A stretch of 10,861 bases of DNA from Candidatus Minthenecus merdequi (GCA_018064385.1 JAGHVI010000101.1:1-10861); one strand, 5' to 3'; positions 1 through 6,744 are shown, counted from the stretch's first letter. Program-made: numbers and translations. The notes: generated from the letters alone by a model not told the origin.

Positions 1-110
1 AAGAAGGGAGCAATGCGGGCATTGTGACCGACTGACAAGCAGCAAGATGCAAAAATAAATTCAAAAGCGTCCAATTATGAACCATCCTCTGATATAACAT
101 ACAAACATAA

Positions 111-125
111 TTAATAGAACCACCC
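111..125 (+). repeat. Interspersed repeat, outer-boundary subtype (recF leader)
   Basis: The copy reads TTAATAGAACCACCC on the + strand, in the direction of recF, and ends five bases before the recF ATG. Across its 15 bases it is identical to the copy at 10805-10819. Confidence 0.85.
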
Positions 126-130
126 ATAAT

Positions 131-1258
131 ATGAACCTTGTTCGACTGAATTGCCTGAACTATAGAAACATTGAAGAATGCGACATAGAGTTGTCTCCCA
201 AATTCAACTGCTTTTTGGGCAATAATGGTGTGGGTAAAACCAACCTTATAGATGCTGTATATTTTATGTCGCTGACCAAGAGTCACTTGAATTCGGTCGA
301 TGCACAATTGGTCAGACATGGCGAGTCGTTCCTTATGCTTCAGGGTGAGTATGATAACGATGGAAAAAGCGAAATAATTCAGGCTACGGTCAAACCTCAC
401 GTACGGAAGATTCTGAAACGCAACGGCAAAATATACAACCGGATGTCAGACCACATAGGGTTGATACCTGTTGTTCTTATCTCGCCTGTTGACCAACAGA
501 TGATCACTGATGGCAGTGAGGAACGGAGGCGTTTTATGGACACCGTAATATCGCAATGTGATGCCCGTTATCTGAATTCGCTCACAAGATATAACAGCGT
601 GCTGAAAAACAGAAACGACCTGCTGAAGAAACTGAGCGACGGTATTATGACTGACGAAGCAGACCCCCTGTTGGACATTTTCGACTGCCAGATGTCAAAC
701 GAAGCAAAATACATATACAAGAAAAGGTATGAATTCATCGATGAATTCATACCTTTTTTCGATAAAATCTACCAAGATATATGCTCTGAAAGAGAGCAAG
801 TAGAGCTGAAATACACATCCCATTGCGAGAACGGAGAACTGACCGCATTGCTGCGTGAGTGTCGTAACCGGGACATTGCTGTTGGCTACACAACACGTGG
901 AATACACAAGGATGACCTGATAATGAATATTGAGGGATTCCCAATAAAAACTACAGGGTCACAGGGTCAGAACAAGACATTCGTAACAGCAATGAAACTG
1001 GCGCAATATCTTTACCTCAGCAAATGCCGCGGTGTGAAACCTATTCTGCTGTTGGACGATGTATTTGACAGATTGGACAGCAACCGGGTAATAAACATCA
1101 TCAGAATAGTTTCGTCCGATGAATTCGGGCAAATTTTCATTACCGACACATCAAGAAACCACACAGACAATCTGCTGGCGCATACAGTAAATACACCATT
1201 CAGAGTGTTTAACGTCAATGACGGCAAGGTTACTTCTTGCTCCGAAACTTCTTTATGA
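131..1258 (+). CDS. recF: DNA replication and repair protein RecF
   Basis: RecF is a cytoplasmic SMC-like ATPase that helps RecO and RecR load RecA at single-strand gaps. The 375 residues are close to the usual family length. Seen directly: Walker A GNNGVGKT at residues 30-37, an ABC-type signature GSQGQ at 276-280, and Walker B ILLLDDVFDRLD at 305-316 followed by a C-terminal strand region. The N-terminal MNLVRLNCLNYRN is typical of the family, which supports the ATG at 131. A repeat copy (TTAATAGAACCACCC) ends five bases before this ATG and no Shine-Dalgarno is seen. It is the only + strand gene, and its last 29 bp overlap the 3' end of the convergent 67-residue gene. Odd: codons 198-209 form a perfect 36-bp palindrome, yet the peptide there still reads like RecF. 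Identification is secure. Confidence 0.97.
   Translation: MNLVRLNCLNYRNIEECDIELSPKFNCFLGNNGVGKTNLIDAVYFMSLTKSHLNSVDAQLVRHGESFLMLQGEYDNDGKSEIIQATVKPHVRKILKRNGKIYNRMSDHIGLIPVVLISPVDQQMITDGSEERRRFMDTVISQCDARYLNSLTRYNSVLKNRNDLLKKLSDGIMTDEADPLLDIFDCQMSNEAKYIYKKRYEFIDEFIPFFDKIYQDICSEREQVELKYTSHCENGELTALLRECRNRDIAVGYTTRGIHKDDLIMNIEGFPIKTTGSQGQNKTFVTAMKLAQYLYLSKCRGVKPILLLDDVFDRLDSNRVINIIRIVSSDEFGQIFITDTSRNHTDNLLAHTVNTPFRVFNVNDGKVTSCSETSL
722..757. repeat. Perfect 36-bp palindrome inside recF
   Basis: Positions 722-757 equal their own reverse complement over all 36 bases, with the centre between 739 and 740 (core GAATTCATCGATGAATTC). The palindrome starts on a codon boundary, so both strands encode the same twelve residues, KRYEFIDEFIPF (RecF 198-209). 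On the + strand it runs into six T (754-759), so the transcript could fold into a long A/U-rich hairpin with a U tail, like an intrinsic terminator, but in mid-gene. Whether it has any function is unknown. Confidence 0.95.
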
Positions 1259-1433
1259 ACGAGATAAAATGACCTATGTTGGCAGCAGTATGTATGAAAG
1301 CATAAATTTTGCTGTCTCCAAAGGGATTATTCTTCAAAGCCTTATACTGCGACTTAATAAGTTTCTCCTGCTTTCTTGCTTTGCTTTCAAGCCTATGACG
1401 CTCGCGGCGCACCTCATCAATAGTATTAAACAT
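1230..1433 (-). CDS. Small basic protein, third gene of a YtxH/holin-like membrane module
   Basis: I do not recognise a named family for this 67-residue protein. Residues 1-33 are highly charged, rich in Arg, Lys and Glu, and look helical (IDEVRRERHRLESKARKQEK). Residues 41-60 are more hydrophobic (SKIYAFIHTAANIGHFISFI), and the end is basic (KKFRSKK). This suggests a soluble helix plus a membrane-associated or amphipathic C-terminus. Its ATG overlaps the stop of the holin-like gene by 8 bp, so it is probably co-translated with the two membrane proteins upstream. Its stop lies inside the 3' end of recF. By position and charge it resembles YqjK, which follows YqjD and YqjE in enterobacteria. 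That comparison is inferred from architecture, not from sequence similarity I could test. Tight coupling makes it likely a real gene. Confidence 0.75.
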   Translation of the reverse strand: MFNTIDEVRRERHRLESKARKQEKLIKSQYKALKNNPFGDSKIYAFIHTAANIGHFISFIKKFRSKK

Positions 1434-1788
1434 TTTCTTCGTCCTCCGGAATATAATCGTCAGTATAAAGAATCGAACTCAGCATACGTATAATAGGATT
1501 GACAATCAGTTTTTTTCTGAAAACAATCAGAAGAAAAAGCAGAGTAAAGAAAATAGCAGAAGATACGAGACAGGCAACCCAAAGAGGCATTACAGTTGCA
1601 AGCAGCAGAGTGATACCTACAGCAATGAAAGCAACCGCAAAAAGAAGAATCATGAAGCCAATAATCAGATAAATAATCCAAGCAAGTATGCGACTGCTCT
1701 TTTCAAGGACATCAATCTTGACCAAATCGCCACGAGTCTTGAGATAACTGTATATCTGTGTCAACAGATTTTCAATCCTCGTCAACAT
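1426..1788 (-). CDS. DUF1469 / phage holin 3_6-like inner-membrane protein
   Basis: A 120-residue membrane protein. An N-terminal amphipathic segment (residues 1-32, MLTRIENLLTQIYSYLKTRG) is followed by two strong membrane segments at about 34-57 and 69-91. A basic stop-transfer (RKK) and an acidic tail ending PEDEENV come next. This is the layout of the YqjE-like DUF1469 family, often labelled 'phage holin family' by automatic annotation. Nothing nearby is phage-derived, so a lysis role is unlikely, and family members are mostly of unknown function. The gene overlaps the YtxH-like gene upstream by 17 bp and the small basic gene downstream by 8 bp, so the three probably act together at the cytoplasmic membrane. 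Confidence 0.85.
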   Translation of the reverse strand: MLTRIENLLTQIYSYLKTRGDLVKIDVLEKSSRILAWIIYLIIGFMILLFAVAFIAVGITLLLATVMPLWVACLVSSAIFFTLLFLLIVFRKKLIVNPIIRMLSSILYTDDYIPEDEENV

Positions 1789-1990
1789 TAGCCTCTATAT
1801 TTTCGTCTCCTAACTTGTTCATTATTTGGTCAACGAACTTTTCAACCTGACGCTTTGTCATATCAGGGAATTTCTCGGTAACCAATTCCACAATCTTTGA
1901 ACGTGTCTCCTTGCCAGTGGCAGGGGCAAACAGCAGAGCTGCAACGGCACCAAGAACAGCGCCACCGATAAACCAACCGATTTTTTTCAT
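1772..1990 (-). CDS. YtxH-like glycine-zipper membrane protein
   Basis: A 72-residue protein with one N-terminal membrane helix rich in glycine and alanine (residues 5-23, GWFIGGAVLGAVAALLFAP). The segment ATGKETRSKI follows, then a charged helical domain and an acidic end. The GGAVLGAVAALLFAPATG pattern is characteristic of the YtxH family (general-stress-associated proteins in Bacillus; function unresolved). The ATG at 1990 is preceded by a run of A/T with no Shine-Dalgarno, as usual for this phylum, and only 12 bp separate it from the birA stop. It overlaps the holin-like gene downstream by 17 bp. It may anchor a complex to the inner membrane, as YqjD-type proteins do, but that is inference. 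Confidence 0.88.
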   Translation of the reverse strand: MKKIGWFIGGAVLGAVAALLFAPATGKETRSKIVELVTEKFPDMTKRQVEKFVDQIMNKLGDENIEANVDED

Positions 1991-2002
1991 AATAATAAAA
2001 AA

Positions 2003-2743
2003 TTAAATTATATATTTAATCGTTTTGAACTCGAAACATCTGAGTCTCGAATCCTCTTTTGTCTGCACCACCAAAAGTCCATCGTCTCGGACATCAACTA
2101 TTCTTGCACTAAACCTGATACCATCTGAATCAACATATTCATACCACTCGCCCCGACGATAGAGATGGCTCATATATTCTTTGTAAAAATTCTGACCGCA
2201 GGCATACGCGTCATAACGTTCAACAATCCTCAGTGCTATCTTGTCAACAAGTTCAGCTACATCATAACTGTTGCCTGTCAGCTGTCTCAGACTGACAGGA
2301 TTCGGAGCATCGCTCACAAAACGTTCTTGATTCACATTAAGTCCTATGCCGACAATTGCCGAATCAATACAAGTGCTGCTCATCGAACTCTCAATCAGAA
2401 TCCCGCCAAGTTTGCGGTCATCAACATAAATATCGTTAGGCCATTTAATCATAACCTTGTTGCCGTGCAAAACGTTGTTTAGCACATCTATCACAGCAAG
2501 AGCAACTATATGGTTAAGGACAAAGCCTTTGACAGGTGGAATAGCACGTGGAAGGAGAAAAACACTGAAAAGAGCATTCCGTCCTCGCTCGCTCTCCCAA
2601 CTGTTGCCTCGCTGTCCACGTCCAGCAGTCTGGTAAGAGGCAGAAACATAATCGCCATGCGAAAACTCAGCAACATTTTCTTTAATATATGTTGATGTCG
2701 AAACTATTTCGTCAAAGTGTCTGTTCATAGTCACATATAGCAT
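2003..2743 (-). CDS. birA: Biotin-[acetyl-CoA-carboxylase] ligase
   Basis: This enzyme activates biotin as biotinyl-AMP and transfers it to the biotin carboxyl carrier lysine of carboxylases in the cytoplasm. Diagnostic motifs are visible: GRGQRGN at residues 41-47 (biotinyl-AMP binding loop), KWPND at 100-104, KLGGIL with the expected catalytic Lys111, and GIGLNVN at 132-138. A C-terminal SH3-like part follows (about 198-246). The protein begins directly at the catalytic domain and lacks the N-terminal helix-turn-helix of E. coli BirA, so it should be a ligase only, not the biotin-operon repressor. The gene overlaps the end of dacB by 32 bp. A second in-frame ATG at 2728 (MNRHFDEIVSTSTY) would also fit the family and may be the true start. 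Confidence 0.95.
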   Translation of the reverse strand: MLYVTMNRHFDEIVSTSTYIKENVAEFSHGDYVSASYQTAGRGQRGNSWESERGRNALFSVFLLPRAIPPVKGFVLNHIVALAVIDVLNNVLHGNKVMIKWPNDIYVDDRKLGGILIESSMSSTCIDSAIVGIGLNVNQERFVSDAPNPVSLRQLTGNSYDVAELVDKIALRIVERYDAYACGQNFYKEYMSHLYRRGEWYEYVDSDGIRFSARIVDVRDDGLLVVQTKEDSRLRCFEFKTIKYII

Positions 2744-4103
2744 TAGTTATGGTCTGTTCGATTAAAGACCTGACAAGTTGACGGCTGCACGAAAACTTAT
2801 TAACGAAAATGCAAAACGAATAGCAACGTTCCTGCGAAACAACATAGCCCGCATAAGACTGCACACCGCTCATAGAACCACTCTTTGCACGGATATACAT
2901 AGCCGATGTGTTGAAAACATTTGCCACTGTCCCATCCCTTCCGCATTGTGGCAATGAATAAAAGAAATAATAACCATTGTCACTGTGCCACATATAGTTA
3001 AGTATTCCAACAACCTGCCGTGGAGAAATAGCATCCATTGGCGACAAACCATTGCCATCGTAAAGTATTGCTGTAGATAAATCAACATTGCGGGCTTTCC
3101 ACAAATCACGAATCGTATCTTGTGGTGAGTTTGTCGAACCTTTCGTTTTCGTTACCAAATTAAACAGATGTTGCGCATAATGGTTATTGCTGCGGAAATT
3201 AGTTTCGCGGACAATGTTGAAAAGCATCGGCGAGTTATGACTGTATAAAACTGTATCACCCCCAAAAACGCCCTCACGGGCATCACCCGAAACAGCAATG
3301 CCGTTCAGGATAAGTTGACGTTTTAGAAGCAAAGAAAAAAACCGCACAGGGTCAGTCAAGGCAAGAGGCTCAGTGTAGGTTGAGTTCTCTGCCATAGTTC
3401 CTTCTGCCAGAACCTCGTTGCCATACGGCATAACGTAAAAGTGTATGTCATTGCTTGTTTGTTCTGACCTTTTTTTCGTTTTCATCACATGAATACGGTC
3501 AATGACCTGAGGCAAACATATTTCAGGATAATCGAAAGAGAAGGAGACTTTCTGTCCCTCCTTGCCACTTTTCACCTTTATCTTCCGAACATTATCACAA
3601 ACAGAAATGCCAAAGCACCCAACACCATAATAAGTAGCAATATCTTCGAGCACCCATTTATCGTTAACAGCCTGGCGTCTGACGAACGATGCATCAACAA
3701 CAACATCACCATTTACAGCTTTGATGCCTTTTCCCTTCAAAGCATTTATAAGCGGAGCAAAGAAACTTGCATCCGACAAATATGCCGATTCCACCGTAGG
3801 GTCAAAAGCACCACGTATGTATATATTTCCGTTCAGAACACCGGAATCATCAACAAAACCATCGGTAGTCACTGCAGTAACAATGCGGTTTTCAGCACCA
3901 ACGACTTCGAGTGCAGATGCAGTAGTCAACAATTTGAGTACCGATGCAGGTGTCATTTTTATATCGCCACGATAGTCAGCCACGGTGTGTGATGAGTCAA
4001 TGTCGTATATTAAATAAGCGACATCTGCATCATACCACCCTTGACCGGAAAGACCAAGAAAGCAGATAAAAAAAAGCAATATTACATAAAAACGTTTCAA
4101 CAT
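2712..4103 (-). CDS. dacB: D-alanyl-D-alanine carboxypeptidase/endopeptidase (PBP4 type)
   Basis: This is a periplasmic low-molecular-mass penicillin-binding protein, MEROPS family S13. It removes terminal D-Ala from, or cleaves cross-links in, peptidoglycan. The catalytic triad of motifs is complete: SVLK (Ser54-Lys57), SNN (305-307) and KSG (407-409). DGNGLSP at 349-355 is also typical. I chose the ATG at 4103, giving 463 residues, because it opens a signal peptide (MLKRFYVILLFFICFLGLSG, cut near residue 20). An upstream in-frame GTG at 4184 would add 27 polar residues before the signal and would lie in the repeat, so it is unlikely. The long insertion between the first two motifs matches the S13 layout. 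rpoN lies 83 bp upstream and birA overlaps the 3' end by 32 bp. Confidence 0.93.
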   Translation of the reverse strand: MLKRFYVILLFFICFLGLSGQGWYDADVAYLIYDIDSSHTVADYRGDIKMTPASVLKLLTTASALEVVGAENRIVTAVTTDGFVDDSGVLNGNIYIRGAFDPTVESAYLSDASFFAPLINALKGKGIKAVNGDVVVDASFVRRQAVNDKWVLEDIATYYGVGCFGISVCDNVRKIKVKSGKEGQKVSFSFDYPEICLPQVIDRIHVMKTKKRSEQTSNDIHFYVMPYGNEVLAEGTMAENSTYTEPLALTDPVRFFSLLLKRQLILNGIAVSGDAREGVFGGDTVLYSHNSPMLFNIVRETNFRSNNHYAQHLFNLVTKTKGSTNSPQDTIRDLWKARNVDLSTAILYDGNGLSPMDAISPRQVVGILNYMWHSDNGYYFFYSLPQCGRDGTVANVFNTSAMYIRAKSGSMSGVQSYAGYVVSQERCYSFCIFVNKFSCSRQLVRSLIEQTITNAICDYEQTL

Positions 4104-4186
4104 CGTTTTCGTTACTGAGTTTGTCGAAGGGTATTCGTTTTTATCTTTATTTTTCTTTCTTAACGGTGAATTTATAGAACTCACCT
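4104..4186 (-). other. rpoN-dacB junction with repeat copy
   Basis: These 83 bp separate the rpoN stop from the chosen dacB start. They carry one copy of the interspersed repeat on the + strand, opposite to the genes; its end supplies the rpoN stop codon. Reading toward dacB, CCTTCGACAAACTCAG (4117-4132) follows. I see no Bacteroidetes -33/-7 promoter here, and no Shine-Dalgarno next to the ATG. Confidence 0.6.
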
Positions 4187-4188
4187 TT
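4171..4188 (+). repeat. Interspersed repeat, operon-internal subtype (rpoN/dacB junction)
   Basis: The copy reads TTTATAGAACTCACCTTT on the + strand, against the direction of dacB and rpoN. Including flanks, 4167-4189 is identical over 23 bases to 6712-6734 on the opposite strand. This is far beyond chance in a window this size. GGTGA at 4165-4169 can pair with TCACC at 4181-4185. Confidence 0.85.
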
Positions 4189-5653
4189 AGATTATCTTGC
4201 GCATTTGCACTGTTCCAATACCCAAAACACTACGGTATTTAGAGATGGTGCGGCGTTTGACATCAAAGCCACGTTCAAGAAGAAGCCGAGACAGTTGGTC
4301 ATCCGAAAAAGGAGCACTCTTATCCTCCGAATCAATAATCTCGCGAAGTTCGGACAACACTTTATTACGAGAAACAACCTCACCGTCACCACTCTTGAGC
4401 GAAACTGAGAAAAGGGTTTTGAGAGACTTCACTCCAAAAGGAGTTTGGACATATTTGTTTGAAGTTGCACGGGAAACAGTACTTTGGTCAAGATGTGTAT
4501 CGTTGGCAATATCCTGCAACACCATAGGTACAAGCCGTGAGGAATCGCCAGTCAGGAAATATTCTTTCTGACGTTCGGCAATGGCGGACATTATAAGAAG
4601 CAAAGTTTTGTCTCTCAACTGCAATGCCTCTAAAAAATCCTCAGCCATCTCAATATACTGACGAGCAAAGTTGCGAACTTTAGGGTTGCTGTCCTTTGAC
4701 ATATTCTGATATTGAACAGATAGACGGAGAGGGGGAAGTTTAACTCCAGTAAGAGAAATAGTGATTTCGCCTTCAGATACGTTAAGTATCAGTTCAGGAG
4801 TTATCGTGCGGTCAGAAAGAGAGTTTTCCTGAAGCGACAACAAAGGTTTAGGGTTCAGTTCGTTGAGCAGATGAAGTACGTTTTTGAATTGAATGTCGGA
4901 AATACCAAGACGTCCTTGAATAGCATCGAAATTCTGGTTAACCAATTGTCGGTAGCTATTTTGCAAGATATCTGTCAGAAGTGTAACATCAGAGTTTTTA
5001 GGCATTACCGAAAGTTGCATAAGCAGACAATCCTGAGTGTCGCGGGCTCCGACTCCTAAAGGTTCGAGAGTCTTGATAATACTGATGGCAGATTCAATCT
5101 GAGATTGAGTCACATCAATTCCATACAGGTTGAAATAGTCATCCATTATCTCGTCAGGCTGACGAGTAAGAAATCCTTTTTCGTCAAGAGTATCAACAAG
5201 ATATTCGCAGATATGACGACAAGAGTCAGATATATTCCGAAAACGGAGTTGTTTCTTGAGCATTTCGTAAGCACCCTCAACGACCTCGTATTGCTGAAAT
5301 CCGGTCTGTTCAGTTTTTCCAGCTACATTTACATAATCCATCTCCTCATAATATCCATCGTCACCCTGCATAACATCCTCAATTTCGTCGTGCGAAAGTT
5401 TTTCTATCGATTCGTCATCGTTATAGTCATCGTTTTCGTTTTCGTTATCGTTTTCGTCAATGTCATCAACCTCGCCAGAAGTATAAGCATCTGCATCAAG
5501 AGCAGGGTTTTTTTCGACCTCTTCGGTAACACGCTGTTCCAACGACTCGTTGGTACATTCCAAGAGTTGTTGAAAAACAATTTGACGCATTGAGGTTCTT
5601 TGCTGCTGACCTTGCTGTTGAGTCTGGTAAGATGTCTGCTTAAGATCTGACAT
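4187..5653 (-). CDS. rpoN: RNA polymerase sigma-54 factor
   Basis: Sigma-54 directs core RNA polymerase to -24/-12 promoters and needs an AAA+ enhancer-binding activator to open DNA. Seen here: a glutamine-rich region I (residues 9-52) ending SLEQRVTEEVEKNPALD, then a very acidic region II (about 55-107) rich in Asp, Glu and Asn. The core-binding domain covers about 115-340. A helix-turn-helix (DIANDTHLDQSTVSRATSNK, 381-400) and the RpoN box (KRRTISKYR, 466-474, against the canonical ARRTVAKYR) complete it. The 488 residues fit the family. The start at 5653 is the only ATG before region I, and a repeat copy sits 12-28 bp upstream. folE lies upstream and dacB downstream on the same strand. No dedicated activator gene is in the window. 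Confidence 0.97.
   Translation of the reverse strand: MSDLKQTSYQTQQQGQQQRTSMRQIVFQQLLECTNESLEQRVTEEVEKNPALDADAYTSGEVDDIDENDNENENDDYNDDESIEKLSHDEIEDVMQGDDGYYEEMDYVNVAGKTEQTGFQQYEVVEGAYEMLKKQLRFRNISDSCRHICEYLVDTLDEKGFLTRQPDEIMDDYFNLYGIDVTQSQIESAISIIKTLEPLGVGARDTQDCLLMQLSVMPKNSDVTLLTDILQNSYRQLVNQNFDAIQGRLGISDIQFKNVLHLLNELNPKPLLSLQENSLSDRTITPELILNVSEGEITISLTGVKLPPLRLSVQYQNMSKDSNPKVRNFARQYIEMAEDFLEALQLRDKTLLLIMSAIAERQKEYFLTGDSSRLVPMVLQDIANDTHLDQSTVSRATSNKYVQTPFGVKSLKTLFSVSLKSGDGEVVSRNKVLSELREIIDSEDKSAPFSDDQLSRLLLERGFDVKRRTISKYRSVLGIGTVQMRKII
5413..5467 (-). repeat. Degenerate hexanucleotide tract in rpoN region II
   Basis: The + strand shows consecutive near-copies of GTTTTC, GTTATC and GTCATC. 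On the coding strand they give alternating Asp/Glu/Asn pairs (DENDNENEND...), about residues 63-80. Since the unit is six bases, expansion or loss would change linker length without breaking frame. Confidence 0.7.
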
Positions 5654-5664
5654 AAGAATTATTC

Positions 5665-5681
5665 AAGGTGGGTTCTATAAA
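5665..5681 (-). repeat. Interspersed repeat, operon-internal subtype (folE/rpoN junction)
   Basis: The copy reads TTTATAGAACCCACCTT on the - strand, in the direction of transcription. It lies in the 36-bp gap between the folE stop and the rpoN ATG and ends 11 bp before that ATG. Confidence 0.8.
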
Positions 5682-5689
5682 CCCTAAAG

Positions 5690-6256
5690 CTATTTTTCGT
5701 TGCGAATAAGGTTCATAAACTCTGCACGTGTTTCCGGACGTGTAAAAGCGCCTGTGAAATCGGAGGTTACTGTAACAGAGTTCTGTTTCTGCACACCGCG
5801 CATTTGCATACACATATGCTGAGCCTCAATGACAACCATAACGCCAAGCGGTTGGAGAGTGTTCTGTATGCAATCCTTGATCTGTAGTGTGAGACGTTCT
5901 TGGAGTTGCAATCTGCGTGAGAAAACATCCACAACACGTGCAATCTTGCTTAAACCAGTGACTTGATGGTTTGGAATATATGCAACATGAACTTTACCGA
6001 AAAAAGGTAGCATATGGTGTTCGCACAGCGAGTAGAATTCGATATTCTTGACAATCACCATTTGGTGGTAATCCTCATGGAACATTGCAGAACGAAGGAT
6101 ATCCTCCGGTGATTCTGCATAACCTTTAGTATTGTACAACATAGCCTTAGCTATGCGTTCCGGACTTTTTACCAAGCCCTCGCGGTTGGGGTCTTCGCCC
6201 AAAAGTTCGAGTATTGCCTTGTAATGCGAGGCAATCAACTCCTCTTTTTCAGTCAT
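5690..6256 (-). CDS. folE: GTP cyclohydrolase I
   Basis: The enzyme converts GTP to 7,8-dihydroneopterin triphosphate, the first committed step to tetrahydrofolate and pterins. The 188 residues match the bacterial FolE core. Motifs seen: EDPNREGLVKSPERIAKAM at 21-39, SLCEHHMLPFFGKVHVAYIP at 76-95, GLSKIARVVDVFSRRLQLQE at 101-120, and MCMQMRGV at 148-155. The zinc ligands are expected at Cys78, His81 and Cys149, all present. Its ATG overlaps the stop of the SPOR gene by one base (TAATG), so translation is probably coupled. A 36-bp gap with a repeat copy leads to rpoN. Nothing in the sequence is unusual for the family. Confidence 0.97.
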   Translation of the reverse strand: MTEKEELIASHYKAILELLGEDPNREGLVKSPERIAKAMLYNTKGYAESPEDILRSAMFHEDYHQMVIVKNIEFYSLCEHHMLPFFGKVHVAYIPNHQVTGLSKIARVVDVFSRRLQLQERLTLQIKDCIQNTLQPLGVMVVIEAQHMCMQMRGVQKQNSVTVTSDFTGAFTRPETRAEFMNLIRNEK

Positions 6257-6699
6257 TATCTTTGAATTTTTACAGGGACGACGTAAGCTTCAGCAGCATA
6301 TTTTGGGAAGCGTTCAAGGAAATCCTTGCGAAGTTCGTTTGCTTCTGCACGGGTAAGGCAATTTCCCACTTGAACTCTCCAGAAAGGAACAGAGTATATT
6401 ACATAAACATCGAGTTTGTAACTGCCACTCTCAATTTCTTCCTTAATTTCATAAGCTCTGGTTCGCGATACAGAGCCTTTGTTACCATAGAAAACTTGAA
6501 GGCGGAAACCATCGATAGTCGTTCCGTGGGCGGGTTGTTCGAACGAAGCCTGCACAATCTCCTCGATATGGTCTGAGTGGTGAACAACGACTTTATGTTC
6601 CTTGTCATTGGGTATAGCAAGTACGTCAACAGCCGAGACCTGCGCCCGTAATGCAAATGACAGAAACGAGATAACCACAAGAAAAAATGCTTTCTTCAT
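6256..6699 (-). CDS. Exported SPOR-domain protein
   Basis: A 147-residue protein with a signal peptide (MKKAFFLVVISFLSFALRA, cut near residue 19, no lipobox cysteine). A short linker leads to a SPOR domain at about 63-143, shown by GFRLQVFYGNKGSVSRTRAY and, later, PFWRVQVGNCLTRAEANELR. SPOR domains bind glycan strands lacking stem peptides, usually at the division septum, so the mature protein probably acts in the periplasm on or near peptidoglycan. It has no catalytic domain of its own and may be a binding or targeting factor. It is coupled to folE downstream (TAATG). Two tandem repeat copies fill the leader between the C26 hydrolase stop and this ATG. Family assignment is good; the precise role is unknown. 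Confidence 0.88.
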   Translation of the reverse strand: MKKAFFLVVISFLSFALRAQVSAVDVLAIPNDKEHKVVVHHSDHIEEIVQASFEQPAHGTTIDGFRLQVFYGNKGSVSRTRAYEIKEEIESGSYKLDVYVIYSVPFWRVQVGNCLTRAEANELRKDFLERFPKYAAEAYVVPVKIQR

Positions 6700-6715
6700 A
6701 AGGTGAGTTTATAAA
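6700..6715 (-). repeat. Interspersed repeat, second tandem unit before the SPOR gene
   Basis: On the - strand it reads TTTATAAACTCACCTT, directly abutting the SPOR-gene ATG. It differs from its neighbour (6713-6730) mainly by loss of the G in TAGAAC and shares a few bases with it, so the pair looks like a partial tandem duplication. Confidence 0.75.
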
Positions 6716-6730
6716 GGTGAGTTCTATAAA
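6713..6730 (-). repeat. Interspersed repeat, operon-internal subtype (C26/SPOR junction)
   Basis: The copy reads TTTATAGAACTCACCTTT on the - strand, in the direction of transcription. With its flanks it is identical over 23 bp to the copy at the rpoN/dacB junction, though in the opposite orientation relative to the genes. Confidence 0.85.
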
Positions 6731-6744
6731 TTCATTTGTAAAAA

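Noticed and set aside
1..35. A possible 3' end of an upstream + strand gene (EGSNAGIVTD then stop at 33-35).
   Set aside because: Another + frame and a - frame are also open here, and ten residues do not identify a family.
731..748. GAATTC-ATCGAT-GAATTC in the recF palindrome looks like a synthetic restriction-site linker.
   Set aside because: It is in frame and encodes a peptide that fits the RecF family, with normal RecF sequence on both sides, so an inserted linker is unlikely.
1426..1788. A 'phage holin' label might suggest a prophage remnant.
   Set aside because: The protein has the DUF1469 layout, sits in a three-gene membrane module, and has no phage genes around it.
2274..2299. Inverted repeat CCTGTCAG / CTGACAGG with a 10-base loop inside birA.
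   Set aside because: An 8-bp stem with this loop is expected about once by chance in 10 kb, and it lies within well-conserved coding sequence.
3125..3156. Words TGAGTTTGTCGAA and CGTTTTCGTTAC are shared between the dacB coding region and the dacB leader (4104-4132).
   Set aside because: The order of the words is swapped, and the coding copy encodes KTKGSTNSP, which fits the PBP4 family, so coincidence is likely.
3489..3992. Open frame of 167 codons on the + strand opposite dacB.
   Set aside because: It is antisense to a complete PBP4 gene with all catalytic motifs, and has no recognisable domain or start context.
5105..5593. Open frame of 162 codons on the + strand opposite rpoN.
   Set aside because: Its hydrophobic valine/isoleucine/phenylalanine run is just the reverse complement of the Asp/Glu/Asn tract in sigma-54.
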